A DNA stretch of 64,000 nucleotides from an uncultured Bacteroides sp. (lineage in GTDB: Bacteria; Bacteroidota; Bacteroidia; Bacteroidales; Bacteroidaceae). A program made the position numbers and the translations under genes. The stretch is taken from contig NZ_OY782855.1 in assembly GCF_963678425.1 (NCBI RefSeq), forward strand, positions 2,108,001-2,172,000, read 5' to 3'. Of this stretch, positions 63,561 through 64,000 are shown piece after piece (position 1 is the first letter of the stretch; each line of letters starts with the position of its first letter). The notes under the pieces were generated by a model that worked only from the letters and a program-made list of their open reading frames with translations, was not told where the DNA came from and ran no database searches.

Positions 63561-64000
63561 TTAAATTTTAAAATTCATAAATTCTTTAGCAACTTCGCGT
63601 GCTTCGGCATCAGTAGCTACGTAATCGTCATACGTAGGTGCCTTTATAAAATTCACTGTTTGCATCACTCTTTCTATCGCATTACTCATTCCAAGGAAAC
63701 TAATCCTGTTACGCAGGAAAGCAGCCACCGCAATTTCGTTGGCAGCATTCACAATACAAGGCATGTTTCCTGCCTGATGAAGGGCTTCATAAGCTAATGC
63801 CAGATTTCTGAAACGTGTGGTATCAGGTTGTTCAAAGGTAAGATTGTTGTACTTGGTAAAATCCAGCCGTTCAAACGAAGAACAGACACGATCCGGATAG
63901 GAAAATGCATACTGAATAGGCACACGCATATCCGGAACACCGAGCTGTGCTTTCACCGCACCGTCTTCAAATTGCACCATGGAGTGAATAACAGACTGAG
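63561..64000 (-). CDS. dxr: 1-deoxy-D-xylulose 5-phosphate reductoisomerase, C-terminal part
   Basis: The frame is open to base 64000, so the N-terminal NADPH and catalytic domains are outside the window. VIHSMVQFEDGAVKAQLGVPD and CIVNAANEIAVAAFLRN are hallmark C-terminal motifs of Dxr, which makes 2-C-methyl-D-erythritol 4-phosphate in the non-mevalonate isoprenoid pathway. The 5' portion beyond the window should be about 240 codons. Downstream, rseP begins after 11 bases. Confidence 0.95.
   Translation of the reverse strand, partial: QSVIHSMVQFEDGAVKAQLGVPDMRVPIQYAFSYPDRVCSSFERLDFTKYNNLTFEQPDTTRFRNLALAYEALHQAGNMPCIVNAANEIAVAAFLRNRISFLGMSNAIERVMQTVNFIKAPTYDDYVATDAEAREVAKEFMNFKI

Noticed and set aside
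1..64000. tRNA and rRNA genes
   Set aside because: I looked in the gaps for cloverleaf T-arm sequences and conserved rRNA segments and found none.

Overview
The window looks like chromosomal DNA of a Bacteroidales bacterium, most likely Bacteroides or a close relative. The evidence is the many TAnnTTTG-type -7 promoter elements, a ruvA-sprA gene pair, two glutamate dehydrogenases, Bacteroidetes-style glycoside hydrolases (GH97, GH127, GH43, GH51, GH29), a VirE/BT4734-like protein next to an HU-family protein, and the weak ribosome binding sites usual for this group. I found no tRNA, rRNA, CRISPR array or insertion sequence.

Layout. (1) Bases 1-13681, all plus strand: the 3' part of a glycan/glycoprotein utilisation cluster. 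It holds a GH97 enzyme (5' end outside the window) fused to a putative zinc-protease domain, two GH127 beta-L-arabinofuranosidases, a secreted HExxH protein of DUF6055 type, a GH43 enzyme with carbohydrate-binding modules, and a secreted S9 dipeptidyl-peptidase. SusC/SusD genes and a regulator are not in view. Co-location of retaining GH97, GH127, GH43 and proline-type peptidases suggests a plant hydroxyproline-rich glycoprotein (extensin-like) or arabinan target. (2) 13805-31094: mostly housekeeping and peptide/amino-acid metabolism: a thioesterase, malic enzyme-PTA fusion, two NADP-type glutamate dehydrogenases, prolyl oligopeptidase, GH29 fucosidase, a nitroreductase lipoprotein, an unusual receiver/PEP-binding protein, RlpA, an M24 peptidase and Lgt. 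An 816-base gap (29457-30272) may hold a small RNA. (3) 31329-44614: ruvA, the giant sprA, a lipoprotein, cca, a hemolysin-III membrane protein and a secreted GH51 arabinofuranosidase.

(4) 45120-56456, all minus strand: an accessory island. Its right part is a VirE-like primase/helicase gene and an HU gene separated by palindromes, direct repeats and a perfect 25-bp inverted repeat. Its left part is a four-gene set that looks like a restriction or phage-defence system: a large N6-adenine-type DNA methyltransferase, an AlbA_2/Schlafen-like ATP-binding protein, an SF2 helicase and a GIY-YIG nuclease, with two small ORFs in the gaps. This is the best candidate for a poorly described system. (5) 56697-64000: an amino-acid permease, a complete cobalamin riboswitch in front of the anaerobic ribonucleotide reductase genes nrdD-nrdG, then rseP and the 3' part of dxr on the minus strand.

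Most operons end in clear hairpin terminators, and several start codons could be decided from the position of TAnnTTTG promoters. All functional calls are from reading motifs and from family knowledge; no database search was run.
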